Positions 17,850-26,926 of a stretch of DNA of 64,000 nt are shown in pieces; the first letter of the stretch is position 1; each line of letters opens with the position of its first letter. The translations under genes were made by a program, and so were the position numbers. Below the pieces are notes generated by a model that searched no databases, was not told where the DNA came from, and worked only from the letters and a program-made list of their open reading frames with translations. This stretch comes from M3007 sp964484205 (lineage in GTDB: Bacteria > Bacteroidota > Bacteroidia > Chitinophagales > Saprospiraceae): assembly GCA_964484205.1 (NCBI GenBank), contig CAZAEZ010000006.1:1-64000 (forward strand), written 5' to 3'.

Positions 17850-19313
17850 TCAGTGTGTCCGCCAGAAATAAGGCATGAACAGGATCAGGACGGAAAACAG
17901 TTCCAGGCGGCCGAGTAGCATCAGGACCGACAGCACCCACTTGCCGGCATCCGGGATTTTGGAAAAATTGTCGAGCGGACCCACCTGGCCGATGCCGGGG
18001 CCCACATTGCCCAGGCTGGTGGCGACGGCGCCGATAGCCGTCAGCAAGGGGTCTTTAAAATCGGACAGGATGACCGTCATGACCAGTGAACCGATCAAAA
18101 ACAGGATCATGTAAATCAGCAGAAAAACAAGGATGTGGGTCAGGATGCGCGGGGCCACCAGTTGCCGGTCGATCTTGATCCGGATGAGCGCCTTGGTATG
18201 CAGCAGGCGTTTGAACTCCAAAAAAGAGTTTTTGAAAAACACCAGGTGCCGGATAATTTTTATGCCGCCGGCGGTGGAACCGGCGCAGGCGCCGACAAAC
18301 AGCAAAATGAAAAAGAGCAGGGTAAGGGCCGGCGTCCAGGCGGTATAGTCGGCCGTCACGAACCCTGTGGTGGTTATGATAGACAGGATTTGGAAAGCGG
18401 AATCGCGAAATGCTTTTTCAAACGGCAGATCGGTCTGGTTGTACACGGCTGTGGTGACAATCGCGATCAGAATAACTACCAGCAGAAAATAGGCTTTAAA
18501 TTCATCACTGCGCCACACTTTATTAAACCGGCGCGTCAGTCCGTAATAGATCACCGTATAGTTTACACCGGCCACAAACATGAAAAATGAGAGGATATAC
18601 TGGATGGCGGGTGCCTGATAATGGGCAATGCTGGCATTTTTGGTAGAAAAGCCGCCGGTGGCCAATGTGGTAAAGCTGTGGTTGATGGCATCGTAAAAAT
18701 CCATGCCGTTGATGCTCAGGAGCAGGCAAAGGACGAGGGTAAGTCCGACGTAAATGAGCCAGAGGCGCTTGGCAGTTTCCTTGATCCGGGGGTGGATCTT
18801 GTCGGAGGTCGGGCCGGGCGCTTCGGCGACGAACAGCTCAACGCCGCCAATGCCCAGGAGCGGGAAAATGGCAACCGTGAGCACAATGATGCCCATACCG
18901 CCGATCCATTGGGTCAGGCTGCGCCAAAACAAAATCCCCTTGGGTACCGCTTCGATATCGTTCAGAACCGAAGCGCCGGTGGTGGTGAGTCCGGAAACAC
19001 TTTCAAAAAAAGCATTGACCATGTCCGACATGGTACCGCTAAAAAGATAGGGCAGTGCACAGACGAAAGAAACCGCAAACCAGCCAAGTGCGACGATCAG
19101 GTACCCTTCCCGTTTGGCAATGTTGTCTTTTCGTTTTGCTTTTTTCCAGTACAACAAGCGCCCGGCAACTACCGTAACAAGTGCCGACCAAAATATAGGA
19201 AGCGCGTCGCCGCTGTCGTAGAAAAAGCACACGGGGAGCGTGAGGAGCATGAACACCCCGATACCGATCAGGACTACGCCGATTACATTGGATACGATCC
19301 CAAAGTTTATCAT
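17850..19313 (-). CDS. trkH: Trk-type potassium uptake channel subunit TrkH
   Basis: This 487-residue membrane protein has the four pore-loop repeats of TrkH/KtrB: SGLTTTGAS (about 106-114), TLATGGFST, TTTGFVTAD, and TSLGNVGPG near the C-terminus. The invariant glycines form the K+ selectivity filter. It is transcribed after trkA on the same strand, with a 144-base gap holding a hairpin (19404-19439), and works with the TrkA ring that gates it. The window also carries the high-affinity Kdp pump, so the organism has low- and high-affinity K+ uptake side by side. Confidence 0.93.
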   Translation of the reverse strand: MINFGIVSNVIGVVLIGIGVFMLLTLPVCFFYDSGDALPIFWSALVTVVAGRLLYWKKAKRKDNIAKREGYLIVALGWFAVSFVCALPYLFSGTMSDMVNAFFESVSGLTTTGASVLNDIEAVPKGILFWRSLTQWIGGMGIIVLTVAIFPLLGIGGVELFVAEAPGPTSDKIHPRIKETAKRLWLIYVGLTLVLCLLLSINGMDFYDAINHSFTTLATGGFSTKNASIAHYQAPAIQYILSFFMFVAGVNYTVIYYGLTRRFNKVWRSDEFKAYFLLVVILIAIVTTAVYNQTDLPFEKAFRDSAFQILSIITTTGFVTADYTAWTPALTLLFFILLFVGACAGSTAGGIKIIRHLVFFKNSFLEFKRLLHTKALIRIKIDRQLVAPRILTHILVFLLIYMILFLIGSLVMTVILSDFKDPLLTAIGAVATSLGNVGPGIGQVGPLDNFSKIPDAGKWVLSVLMLLGRLELFSVLILFMPYFWRTH

Positions 19314-19403
19314 GGAGTTGTTGACAGGTGTTTTGCTTGCACGTGTTTGAAAATTTCTGCTGTTGCTAAATCCAGCCGTTTGATCCGGTGCGGGATTTTT
19401 TTT

Positions 19404-19439
19404 AATCGCGCTTCGGAAGTGGCCTTCCGAAGCGCGATT
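19404..19439. repeat. Perfect hairpin, 16-bp arms, 4-nt loop, between trkA and trkH
   Basis: The left arm is aatcgcgcttcggaag, the loop tggc, and the right arm the exact reverse complement. A second small inverted repeat (ccgaagt/acttcgg, 19440-19456) adjoins it, so the stretch can form alternative structures. In the direction of transcription it is followed by A-runs rather than a T-run, so it is not a standard terminator. It may set the relative expression of the two subunits. Confidence 0.7.
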
Positions 19440-19457
19440 CCGAAGTAAAACTTCGGG

Positions 19458-20798
19458 TTACTTAAATATTTCTTCCACTTTATGAATGGCTTCCGGCAGG
19501 GCGAACACGATGACCTTGTCGTTGATCTCGAACTGAAAATCGCCGTTCGGAATATACGCCTGCTCGCCGCGCACGACGCCGGCAATGACCGATTTTTTAG
19601 GCATATGCAATTCCTGGATCGAGTGGGTCAGCAGGCGGTTGCGTTTATGCACGACAAATTCGATCATTTCGGCATCCACGCCGTGCAGGCTGACAATGGC
19701 CTCCACCTGGCCTTTGCGCACATAGCGGAATATTTCGTTGGCGGCAATCAGTTTTTTATTGATGATCGTGTCCACGCCGATATTCTGGGAGATGTGCGTG
19801 TAGTTTACATTGTCGACCATGGCAATGGTTTTGTACACGCCCATTTCATCGGCCATCAAACTGGTGATGATGTTGGTTTCGGAGTTGGGGGTAAGCGCCA
19901 GGAACGCGTCCATCGTGTCGAGGCGTTCTTCCTTCAACAGGTCCACGTTGCTGGGGTCGCCGATGACGATCAGGGTATTGTGCAGGCTTTCCAAAAACTG
20001 TTTGCCTGCTTCCTTGTCGGCCATGACCATGGTTACCGCATAATCGTTTTCAATGAGTTGAGCGGTGCGCAGGGCAATGGCCGTGCTCCCGATGATCATC
20101 ACGCGTTTGATGGGCCGGAACTGGCTGCCGGCCAGGTTCATGGCGCCATCCACAAAACGGCTTTTGGCCACCAGGTAGAGGTAGTCGCCGCCGCGCAACA
20201 CCGTGTTTTTGTCGGGAATAATGGTTTCCTGACCGCGCAGGATGGCAATGCTTTTAAAATCAAAATCGGGGTTGAGCGCGTCAATTTCCGCAATGGTTTT
20301 ATTGATCAGCGGGCAGGTAGTGCCGGCTTTGAAGCCGACCACCGAAATTTTTCCTTTTTCAAATTCAAACACGTCGGTGAACGAGCCGCGCTGCAGCAGG
20401 CGCTTGATTTCCTGGGCGGCCAGAATTTGCGGGGAGATCAGAATGTCCACGCCCAGCTTTTGGAAAACCGCCTTCTGGGCATCCTCGAGGTATTCGGGAT
20501 TGCTCACGCGCGCGATCGTTTTTTTGGCGCCCATTTGCTTGGCCAGAATCGCCACCAGCAGGTTGGTTTTTTCCGAAGTGGTTACGGCGAGGAACAACTT
20601 GACTTTTTCGATGTTGGCCTGTTCCAGGATTTCGGTGGACGCAGCATCCCCGCGGATCGTCATCACATCCAGATGTGTGGCGGCGTGGCTCAACACATCC
20701 TCATCGGTATCGATCAGCGTGATATCCTGATCTTCATTGGCCAGCAAGGCGGCCAGGTGAAAACCGACAGCGCCGGCGCCTGCAATAACAATTTTCAT
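19458..20798 (-). CDS. trkA: Trk system potassium transporter regulatory subunit TrkA
   Basis: This 446-residue cytoplasmic protein has two tandem RCK modules. The first Rossmann fold begins IAGAGAVGFHLAALLA (about 4-19), with the acidic NAD-ribose binder in DITLIDTDED. The second begins MIIGSTAIALRTAQLIE (about 234-250). Each is followed by an RCK_C domain (SVVGFKAGTTCPL, and IAGVVRGEQAYIPNG near the end). TrkA binds NAD(H)/ATP and gates TrkH. A perfect -7 box ends 4 bases before the start codon, which suggests a leaderless or nearly leaderless transcript. Confidence 0.93.
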   Translation of the reverse strand: MKIVIAGAGAVGFHLAALLANEDQDITLIDTDEDVLSHAATHLDVMTIRGDAASTEILEQANIEKVKLFLAVTTSEKTNLLVAILAKQMGAKKTIARVSNPEYLEDAQKAVFQKLGVDILISPQILAAQEIKRLLQRGSFTDVFEFEKGKISVVGFKAGTTCPLINKTIAEIDALNPDFDFKSIAILRGQETIIPDKNTVLRGGDYLYLVAKSRFVDGAMNLAGSQFRPIKRVMIIGSTAIALRTAQLIENDYAVTMVMADKEAGKQFLESLHNTLIVIGDPSNVDLLKEERLDTMDAFLALTPNSETNIITSLMADEMGVYKTIAMVDNVNYTHISQNIGVDTIINKKLIAANEIFRYVRKGQVEAIVSLHGVDAEMIEFVVHKRNRLLTHSIQELHMPKKSVIAGVVRGEQAYIPNGDFQFEINDKVIVFALPEAIHKVEEIFK

Positions 20799-20802
20799 GG
20801 GA

Positions 20803-20810
20803 CAAAAGTA
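20803..20810 (-). promoter_or_regulatory. Candidate -7 box TACTTTTG directly before trkA
   Basis: This is a perfect TAnnTTTG on the minus strand, 4 bases upstream of the trkA ATG (20798). If used, transcription would start at or next to the start codon. No -33 TTG was found at the usual spacing. Confidence 0.45.
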
Positions 20811-20955
20811 ATCTACTCGCGGGTTAATTCGGCTACCTCATTCCTGTGCGCCGGCGTGTTTGTCTGAAATCTCAACAGCGCGTTATTTTCCTCAAACAAC
20901 AGGGCAAAGCCCGGCGCTTGTTATTTTGCGGGCGGACAAAGTTTGTTTACGAATG

Positions 20956-21339
20956 AACTCAAGTTGTGACCATGCAATAAAATAGACAGGATTAACAGGA
21001 AAAAACAGGATCAAACGGCCTATGGCCGGCATGTGTTTAGCGTGGGTTTCGCGAATTTTGGGTGTTGACCTTCGTAGAGGAATTTCCCGCAGATTCGCGC
21101 AGAAAAGGCCGCAGATTTCCGCAGAAATTCGCTTAGTTTAGCCAGCGAAACTGATTTTTTCCCGGATCAAATTCTGCGTCGATCTGCGGCCTTTTTTGCG
21201 CGAATCTGCTGGAAAATACGCTTCTGCGGGTAAGGACGCTAAACACGTACTTTGGCCGTTTGGTCCTGTAAAAATCCTGCCGATCCTGTCCAAAAAATAA
21301 TAAAATCTGTCTCCATAAACGTTGGCCACAACTTGGGTT
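20956..21339. mobile_element. MITE-like element A, copy 2, with nested element
   Basis: The left end is aactcaagttgtgacca (20956-20972) and the right end tggccacaacttgggtt (21323-21339). It is flanked by aatg on both sides (20952-20955 and 21340-21343), a 4-bp target-site duplication. The outer ~75 bases at the left and ~80 at the right match copy 3 (28133-28285) closely. The middle is replaced by an extra ~210-bp segment with its own inverted ends (21033-21246). The right duplication supplies the first ATG of the caspase-WD40 gene. The element fills nearly all of the 542-base gap between trkA and that gene. Confidence 0.8.
21033..21246. repeat. Nested inverted-repeat segment inside MITE A copy 2
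   Basis: The ends are gtgtttagcgt (21033-21043) and acgctaaacac (21236-21246), perfect 11-bp inverted repeats. Inside is a second inverted repeat of 27 bp with one mismatch (21090-21116 against 21182-21208), built from a cgcagat/atctgcg repeat motif. Copy 3 of element A lacks the whole segment at the equivalent position, so it looks like a secondary insertion. Confidence 0.65.
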
Positions 21340-21340
21340 A

Positions 21341-24300
21341 ATGAAAAAATCAACCATGAAAACAACGCTCGCACTCCTGTTTATGCTCACGGCAGTTTTG
21401 CTTGCCGGTCAACCTGCATTCCGGGACGATCAGCCCCATTTTTACGGACTGATCATCGGGGTGTCCGATTATCAGGGCAAGGAATTTGATTTACAATTTT
21501 GCGCCTCAGACGCCGTTCGGCTGGCGGCCAACTTGCAAGGCTGCGTCGCGCCGTTGTATCGCGAAGCCAATACACATATAAAACTGCTTTCGACAGATGC
21601 TGACCGTCAATCAGCGAATTGGCCGAATAAAGAAAATATTGAGTCGGCATTTCGGGATATCGCCGCTAAAATTCGCCCGGACGATGTTTTTTTTCTGTTT
21701 TTTAGCGGGCATGCTGCAGGTAATCGCCTAAGCCTGACAACACAATTTTATTTCCTGTTACCCGATTTCCCTGATATCCAGGCTTTTTCAGAAGAGCCGG
21801 CTATGCGTGCTGCGCAGGCACCGTATACTATTTCGTCGGAAGACTTGTTCGGATGGCTGGGGACCATCCGTACCAACAAAAAAGTTGTTGTCAATGATTG
21901 CGCTTTTTCCGGGCAAATGATCGTCGATTACAAAAAAACAATCCCGGACAATGCTGCAAAAACGAATGCATACCCGGGCATGTATATGCTTACCGGAGCG
22001 CAACAGAATGGCTTGGCTTTTGAGGCTAGCTCGATTGGCGGAGGCTTGATGACCTATTGTTTCAACACGGCACTTTCCGGGAAATCCCTCATAGGGAGCA
22101 CCGTTATCAGTCAGCTCAATTCGAAGCAAGCGGAGTTGATTGATATTAATACAGCCTTTCATTATACCTACCTGCTTACGCAGGAGGTAAGCGAGGAAAT
22201 CGGTAGGTTGCAGGTGCCGATGATCTATTTGTCGCCATCGAGTGAAAGTTTTGACCTGGGTTTTGTCAACGATACCATCAAACTTACCGGCGGTTCGGAT
22301 ATAGATTTTGCGGAGCGGTATCTAAATGTAAACCTGTTGGAAGATTATACCCCTACGGAAAAAAGTAGCGGCCGACCCTTAAACCTGATCATCCCCAATG
22401 GCCATACCCGGGCGGTATCGACCTTTGATTATTCGCCCGACAGCCTGTATCTCCTGACCGGCAGTGTGGATAAAACGGCGCGTTTATGGGATAGGGAACG
22501 CAATGAAATTGTGGTTTATCGGGGCCATACCGGGGCAATCGAGGAGGTTGCATTTGCCGGCGGGGGGCAGCGGGTGCTGACCCGAAGTTCGGATGGTACC
22601 GTCAAATTATGGACGCTGGAAGGGCGCGAAATTGTGTCGCTGGACAAGGTTAACGACATGGCGGTTACCAGTGACGGCCGGTTTTTCCTGGCTTCCGGAA
22701 ATTCCTTTAATTCCACCCTTCGCGATCTGGAGGGCAAGCCGGTTGGTGCGCCCCTACAGCACCCCAGCGTCGTTACAAAAGTGGCTGTTTCCGGCAATGG
22801 CGACAGGTTTTTGACTTACGGCCTCGACAATACGGCCATACTTTGGGACGGGAACGGCCACCAGATTGCATCCCTGGAGATAGGCAGGGTGCTTCGTTCG
22901 GATCAGCAGTTTCACTTTTCCAACGATGGCAACTACATCTTTTGTGGAACGGTGTACGGACCGGACGAGTACAATGGCCAATTTTGGAATAGTGCCGGAG
23001 AAGTGCTTGTTCAGGAGGACCAGGCATTATTTGGGGATAAAAAGAAAATACTGCTGTCAAACCCATTATTTATTGGCAAAATCACCTTGAAAATTGATTC
23101 TGCAGTATTTGAAATCAAGCAAACTACGGCGAGCTTAAGACAAGATGACTTAAGCGATAAAACAGGTTTGACGCCAAATGCGGAATCCGGCTCCACGCGC
23201 ACCATTTGTTTTTCGCCAAATGGCGGAAACCCGGTCTTTTTCAGCATTGGCAAAGCCTGCTATTTGTGGGACCTGACCACCAATATTCGTACGCCCCTGG
23301 CCGGTATCAACTCGAATGTGCTTTCCACAGCCGTTGCGCCGGATGGACGCACATTTCTCACGGCGGAGGAGGACGGCAGGATTAGCCTTTGGGATACTGA
23401 AGGTCAGCGCATCAATGCTTTTAAGGTAGATAAAGGAATCCGGAAAGTGCTCTTTTTTCCGGACGGGCGCCAACTACTTGTCGTTTATCAAGATCTGGTG
23501 CTTCAATTGACCTTGGAGGGTCAAAAACTGGCTTCTTTTAAAGAGAATGCCGGTGCAATTTTGGACGCAGCAATTGCTCCCGATGGGAAATCCATACTTG
23601 TGGGTGGAACCGGCAAGGCGTTTGTCCCAGTTGGGGCGGATGCTGAATTACTAAATTTGGAACCAGAGTTTGACGCCCAAGAATTTTATACTGCCGTGGC
23701 ATATGCCCCGGATGGTGCGGATTTTCTAACCACTAATGGTGTGCAAGGCACTGCCTGGCTTTCGAATCTAACAGACCCGGTTTTGAAAATAAAATTGCCT
23801 TTTACGCAGGCTGCCTTCTCTGCCGATGGTCAATACATTTTGCTGGGCAGCGGGAATTCGAATATACCTTGGCTGGATCAATATATGGTACAACCCGGAG
23901 TAGGCTATTTATTAAGCCGGGATGGCCGGCTCCTGCACATGCTAAGGGGACATACCGAGCCCATAACCGCCTTGGGCTTTCATCCGAACCGGCGGCATGT
24001 GTATACGGTAAGCTCCGACGGAACGATAAAATTCTGGAATATTCAAAGCGGGGAAGAAATCGGTACCTATATTCAGTTGAATGCAACCGATTGGGTGGTC
24101 ACCTCGCCCACCGGCCTTTTCAACGCTTCGCCTGGCGCCATGCGTTCCATGTATTTTGTATTTGGCCTTGAAATTATCGAACTGGAGCAATTCAAAACAC
24201 GCTACTACGAACCCGGCCTGCTGGCCAAAATTTTGGGCAATATTCCGGGCGGCCTGCGGCCCGTAGATGCAATGCGTAACCTGGAACTATACCCCATAAT

Positions 24301-25786
24301 TCGCACTGCTTCTATTGAAAACGACCGGCTCCGGGTTCAGCTGGAGGAACGCGACGGCGGCATCGGCGACGTGGTGCTCCTGCTCAACGACAACATCCAA
24401 CTGAATGCCAACATCAACCCCGGTTTTAAACCGGCGTTCGAGGCAGACCTCAAGCCCTATGCGCACTATTTCTCCACCGATACGATCAATCGGCTGTCGC
24501 TGCTGGCCTGCAACCGCGCGGGCTGGCTCAACGGCCAGGTCTACAGGCTAAATTACCAACCAACTGAAATTATTGCGGAGCGCGGTAATTCCCAGCCAAG
24601 TTCGTTGCGAAAAAGCAAGGATGCCCCCCTGGATTCCATCAACCTGTACGCCCTGATCGTGGGCACTTCCCGGTATTCCGGGGAGCATCTCAAACTGAAT
24701 TACCCGGACAAGGATGCGCAGGCTTTCGCCGATGCGCTGCGTTTGTGCGGGGAGCCGTTGTTTGGGAAAAATATTGAAGTCAAACTGCTGAGCACCAATG
24801 CCGAGCCCTGGCCGCGCAAGGCCGAAATCCGGCAGGCGTTGCAAGCATTCGCAGCCAAGGCCGACCCCAACGACATCCTGCTGGTGTACCTTTCCGGCCA
24901 CGGCATTACGTACCCGCCCAACAGCGAAAAAGGCCAGTTTTATTACCTCACCACCGATATCGTTACGGATGACCTCAAAGATCCGGCGGTCCGTAACGAA
25001 AAGGCCATTGCCCAGGACAGCCTGCAAGCGTGGATCAACCAGGTAACTGCCCGCAAACGCATCCTCATACTCGATGCCTGCAACTCAGGTCAGGTGGTCA
25101 AAACCATGGGGCCGGGAGAAAAGGCCCTCAACAGCGATCAGCGCCGGGCACTTGAACGGATGAAAGACCGCAGCGGCATGTTTGTGCTGGCCGGGTCGGC
25201 TGCCGATAAATCGAGTTTTGAAGCCAGCCGCTTCGGGCATGGTTTGCTCACCTACAGCCTGTTGAACAACATGCCCAAAGTGGCTGCTGAAAACAAAGCG
25301 TTGATCGATGTCGGACAACTGTTTACGGAAGCGCTGGAAGAGGTGCCCAAACTGGCAAAAGATATTGGCCGGGCACAAACGCCGGAGTTGATCGGCGCCG
25401 GGAGTTTCGATATCGGAATGATCAAGGGCGCCCCGCCCTTTGCCATACCCCAAACCATTCCGGTTTTCCTGCGGACTAATTTTATTAATAAAAAAGCCAT
25501 TGACCTGGCAGGGCTATCCCGGGCGGTGAACAGCCACCTCGAATACCTCGCCGGCCAAAAAGAACCTGCGCTTGCCTATTGGGATCTTGCCGAATTTACC
25601 GGCGACCATTACTACCTCGGCGGCAGCTACGAACAACTGGATGAAACCATCTCGGGCGAAACCTGGCTGTATCGGGAGGGTCAGGAATTGGCTTCGTTTA
25701 AGTTTTCGGGTCCAGCCACACAGCTTGAAAGCCTGGCGGAGCAGATCGTCGACCAGGCTTTCAAGTTTTTGAACAAAAAGAAATGA
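21341..25786 (+). CDS. Exported dual-caspase (peptidase C14-like) WD40 protein
   Basis: The 1,481-residue protein has a signal peptide (about 1-30), a first caspase-like domain (~30-310), a WD40 region (~350-905), the conserved linker DWVVTSPTGLFNASPGAM (~917-934), a second caspase-like domain (~1105-1330), and a C-terminal ~140-residue domain I do not recognise. Both peptidase domains keep the His/Cys dyad: FFSGHAAG with H124 and VVNDCAFSG with C187; YLSGHGIT with H1187 and LDACNSGQ with C1247. Family members cleave after Arg/Lys or Asp, so specificity is uncertain. Two starts are possible: 21341, inside the MITE target duplication, or 21356 (MKTTLALLFML). The WD40 part is visibly more AT-rich than the C-terminal third. 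The target is unknown. Confidence 0.85.
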   Translation: MKKSTMKTTLALLFMLTAVLLAGQPAFRDDQPHFYGLIIGVSDYQGKEFDLQFCASDAVRLAANLQGCVAPLYREANTHIKLLSTDADRQSANWPNKENIESAFRDIAAKIRPDDVFFLFFSGHAAGNRLSLTTQFYFLLPDFPDIQAFSEEPAMRAAQAPYTISSEDLFGWLGTIRTNKKVVVNDCAFSGQMIVDYKKTIPDNAAKTNAYPGMYMLTGAQQNGLAFEASSIGGGLMTYCFNTALSGKSLIGSTVISQLNSKQAELIDINTAFHYTYLLTQEVSEEIGRLQVPMIYLSPSSESFDLGFVNDTIKLTGGSDIDFAERYLNVNLLEDYTPTEKSSGRPLNLIIPNGHTRAVSTFDYSPDSLYLLTGSVDKTARLWDRERNEIVVYRGHTGAIEEVAFAGGGQRVLTRSSDGTVKLWTLEGREIVSLDKVNDMAVTSDGRFFLASGNSFNSTLRDLEGKPVGAPLQHPSVVTKVAVSGNGDRFLTYGLDNTAILWDGNGHQIASLEIGRVLRSDQQFHFSNDGNYIFCGTVYGPDEYNGQFWNSAGEVLVQEDQALFGDKKKILLSNPLFIGKITLKIDSAVFEIKQTTASLRQDDLSDKTGLTPNAESGSTRTICFSPNGGNPVFFSIGKACYLWDLTTNIRTPLAGINSNVLSTAVAPDGRTFLTAEEDGRISLWDTEGQRINAFKVDKGIRKVLFFPDGRQLLVVYQDLVLQLTLEGQKLASFKENAGAILDAAIAPDGKSILVGGTGKAFVPVGADAELLNLEPEFDAQEFYTAVAYAPDGADFLTTNGVQGTAWLSNLTDPVLKIKLPFTQAAFSADGQYILLGSGNSNIPWLDQYMVQPGVGYLLSRDGRLLHMLRGHTEPITALGFHPNRRHVYTVSSDGTIKFWNIQSGEEIGTYIQLNATDWVVTSPTGLFNASPGAMRSMYFVFGLEIIELEQFKTRYYEPGLLAKILGNIPGGLRPVDAMRNLELYPIIRTASIENDRLRVQLEERDGGIGDVVLLLNDNIQLNANINPGFKPAFEADLKPYAHYFSTDTINRLSLLACNRAGWLNGQVYRLNYQPTEIIAERGNSQPSSLRKSKDAPLDSINLYALIVGTSRYSGEHLKLNYPDKDAQAFADALRLCGEPLFGKNIEVKLLSTNAEPWPRKAEIRQALQAFAAKADPNDILLVYLSGHGITYPPNSEKGQFYYLTTDIVTDDLKDPAVRNEKAIAQDSLQAWINQVTARKRILILDACNSGQVVKTMGPGEKALNSDQRRALERMKDRSGMFVLAGSAADKSSFEASRFGHGLLTYSLLNNMPKVAAENKALIDVGQLFTEALEEVPKLAKDIGRAQTPELIGAGSFDIGMIKGAPPFAIPQTIPVFLRTNFINKKAIDLAGLSRAVNSHLEYLAGQKEPALAYWDLAEFTGDHYYLGGSYEQLDETISGETWLYREGQELASFKFSGPATQLESLAEQIVDQAFKFLNKKK

Positions 25787-25885
25787 TGCGGAGTGCGGCA
25801 AACTGCCCAAGGCAAACGCATCAAAATCGCCCCGGATGGGGCGGCATCTCGGTAGTATTAGCCCACGGATTGGTAGTTTCCGGCC

Positions 25886-25921
25886 ATTTTTATAAAAAAT
25901 AAAAAGCCGGGTTTTTCCGGC
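25886..25921 (-). terminator. Rho-independent terminator after channel homologue 2
   Basis: On the minus strand a short GC stem gccgg/ccggc (25906-25921) is followed by a long T-rich run (25905 down to 25886). It lies 37 bases beyond the stop of the 25959-26906 gene. A separate perfect cgcccc/ggggcg hairpin lies at 25828-25843 on the caspase side. Confidence 0.6.
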
Positions 25922-25958
25922 AATCCGATAAGCACCCATTCCTGCGATAAAGAGCCGT

Positions 25959-26906
25959 TCAGGGGCAGAGGATCAATACGCCCAGAAAAAATCCCAACAG
26001 AAAAATGACCGCCAGCCGCCGCTCGCGCCAGATGATTTTTTCCACCGGGACGGTTCCGGCCCCAACCAGTAAATTGCCGCTGCGGATCACCCGCAACAAC
26101 ACGAGCGAAATCAGTGCATAGGCCAGCAGGTAAATTTTATCCATCAGCACCATGTAGCCCGTGTCGGGCAGGGCATCGCTGTACGATTGCTGGAGAAACA
26201 CCGCTGTGAGCAGGCCGCCAATGGGCAACGAAGCGCGCATGTCGATATACGTCGGGTGCAAAATGAGCGCGCCAATGCTGATGAGCATGACAACCGCCAG
26301 GGGCAGCATCATTTTCAGCAGGAAATAGGTGATCGGCCTGGCGAGCCGGATGGTGTACACCAGTTGGTTGTACACGCAGGCATTTTCGTCCGGGTTGCCA
26401 AAGTTGGTGCGATAGTCATTTTCAAAGGGTTGCAGGCTGGCGCGCTTCATTTCCCATCCGACCAGCTGCAGGCTGTGGCGAATGGCTGCTCCGGCGGTAT
26501 CGGGCACGTACACGAGTTCGCTGGCGTCGTATTCCGGGTTTTCAATCTGGATGGTCAGGTCGTGCTCGTCGAGCGGGAAATGGCTGAGCATGAACGAGTG
26601 AAAAAAGCGCCCCTCCACCCGAAATATCCGGTAGTTGGTGCCGTCGGACAACAAACTGTCGCTGCCATCGCCGGAAGGCGCCGAAGTCAGGCTCCATTTT
26701 TCCACCTGGTTGACAAACTCGATTTCCGTAGGATCAATTTCCCCCTTCCATTTGAACCAAATGTAGAAATCAGCGTAGAACGAATGCTCGTCCATATTCA
26801 GGTCGTACAGGTTCATCAGGTACATGCCTACCCGGGCTTCCTGCGGCGATTGAGCAGGCAGTTGGCAGCAAAAAAGCAGGCAAAATAGGAGCAGGTACAG
26901 GCGCAT
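25959..26906 (-). CDS. Pentameric ligand-gated ion channel (Cys-loop-type) homologue 2
   Basis: The 315-residue protein has a signal peptide (MRLYLLLFCLLFCCQLPAQ) and an extracellular beta-rich domain with YADFYIWFKWKG (44-55) and FPLDEHDLTIQIE (110-122), the counterpart of the superfamily FPxD motif. Four hydrophobic segments follow: M1 about 192-217, M2 about 222-240, M3 about 249-273, M4 about 297-314. The layout and spacing match homologue 1 (9257-10228), but sequence identity looks low apart from motifs, so the two are old paralogues. It starts 20 bases after the truC stop and is probably in the same transcript. It converges with the caspase gene. Confidence 0.75.
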   Translation of the reverse strand: MRLYLLLFCLLFCCQLPAQSPQEARVGMYLMNLYDLNMDEHSFYADFYIWFKWKGEIDPTEIEFVNQVEKWSLTSAPSGDGSDSLLSDGTNYRIFRVEGRFFHSFMLSHFPLDEHDLTIQIENPEYDASELVYVPDTAGAAIRHSLQLVGWEMKRASLQPFENDYRTNFGNPDENACVYNQLVYTIRLARPITYFLLKMMLPLAVVMLISIGALILHPTYIDMRASLPIGGLLTAVFLQQSYSDALPDTGYMVLMDKIYLLAYALISLVLLRVIRSGNLLVGAGTVPVEKIIWRERRLAVIFLLGFFLGVLILCP

Positions 26907-26926
26907 GGTGTGGTGTTTTCGACGGG

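Noticed and set aside
25787..25958. Caspase gene and channel homologue 2 as one operon
   Set aside because: They are convergent and a minus-strand terminator lies between them; any link would be functional only, and nothing shows it.
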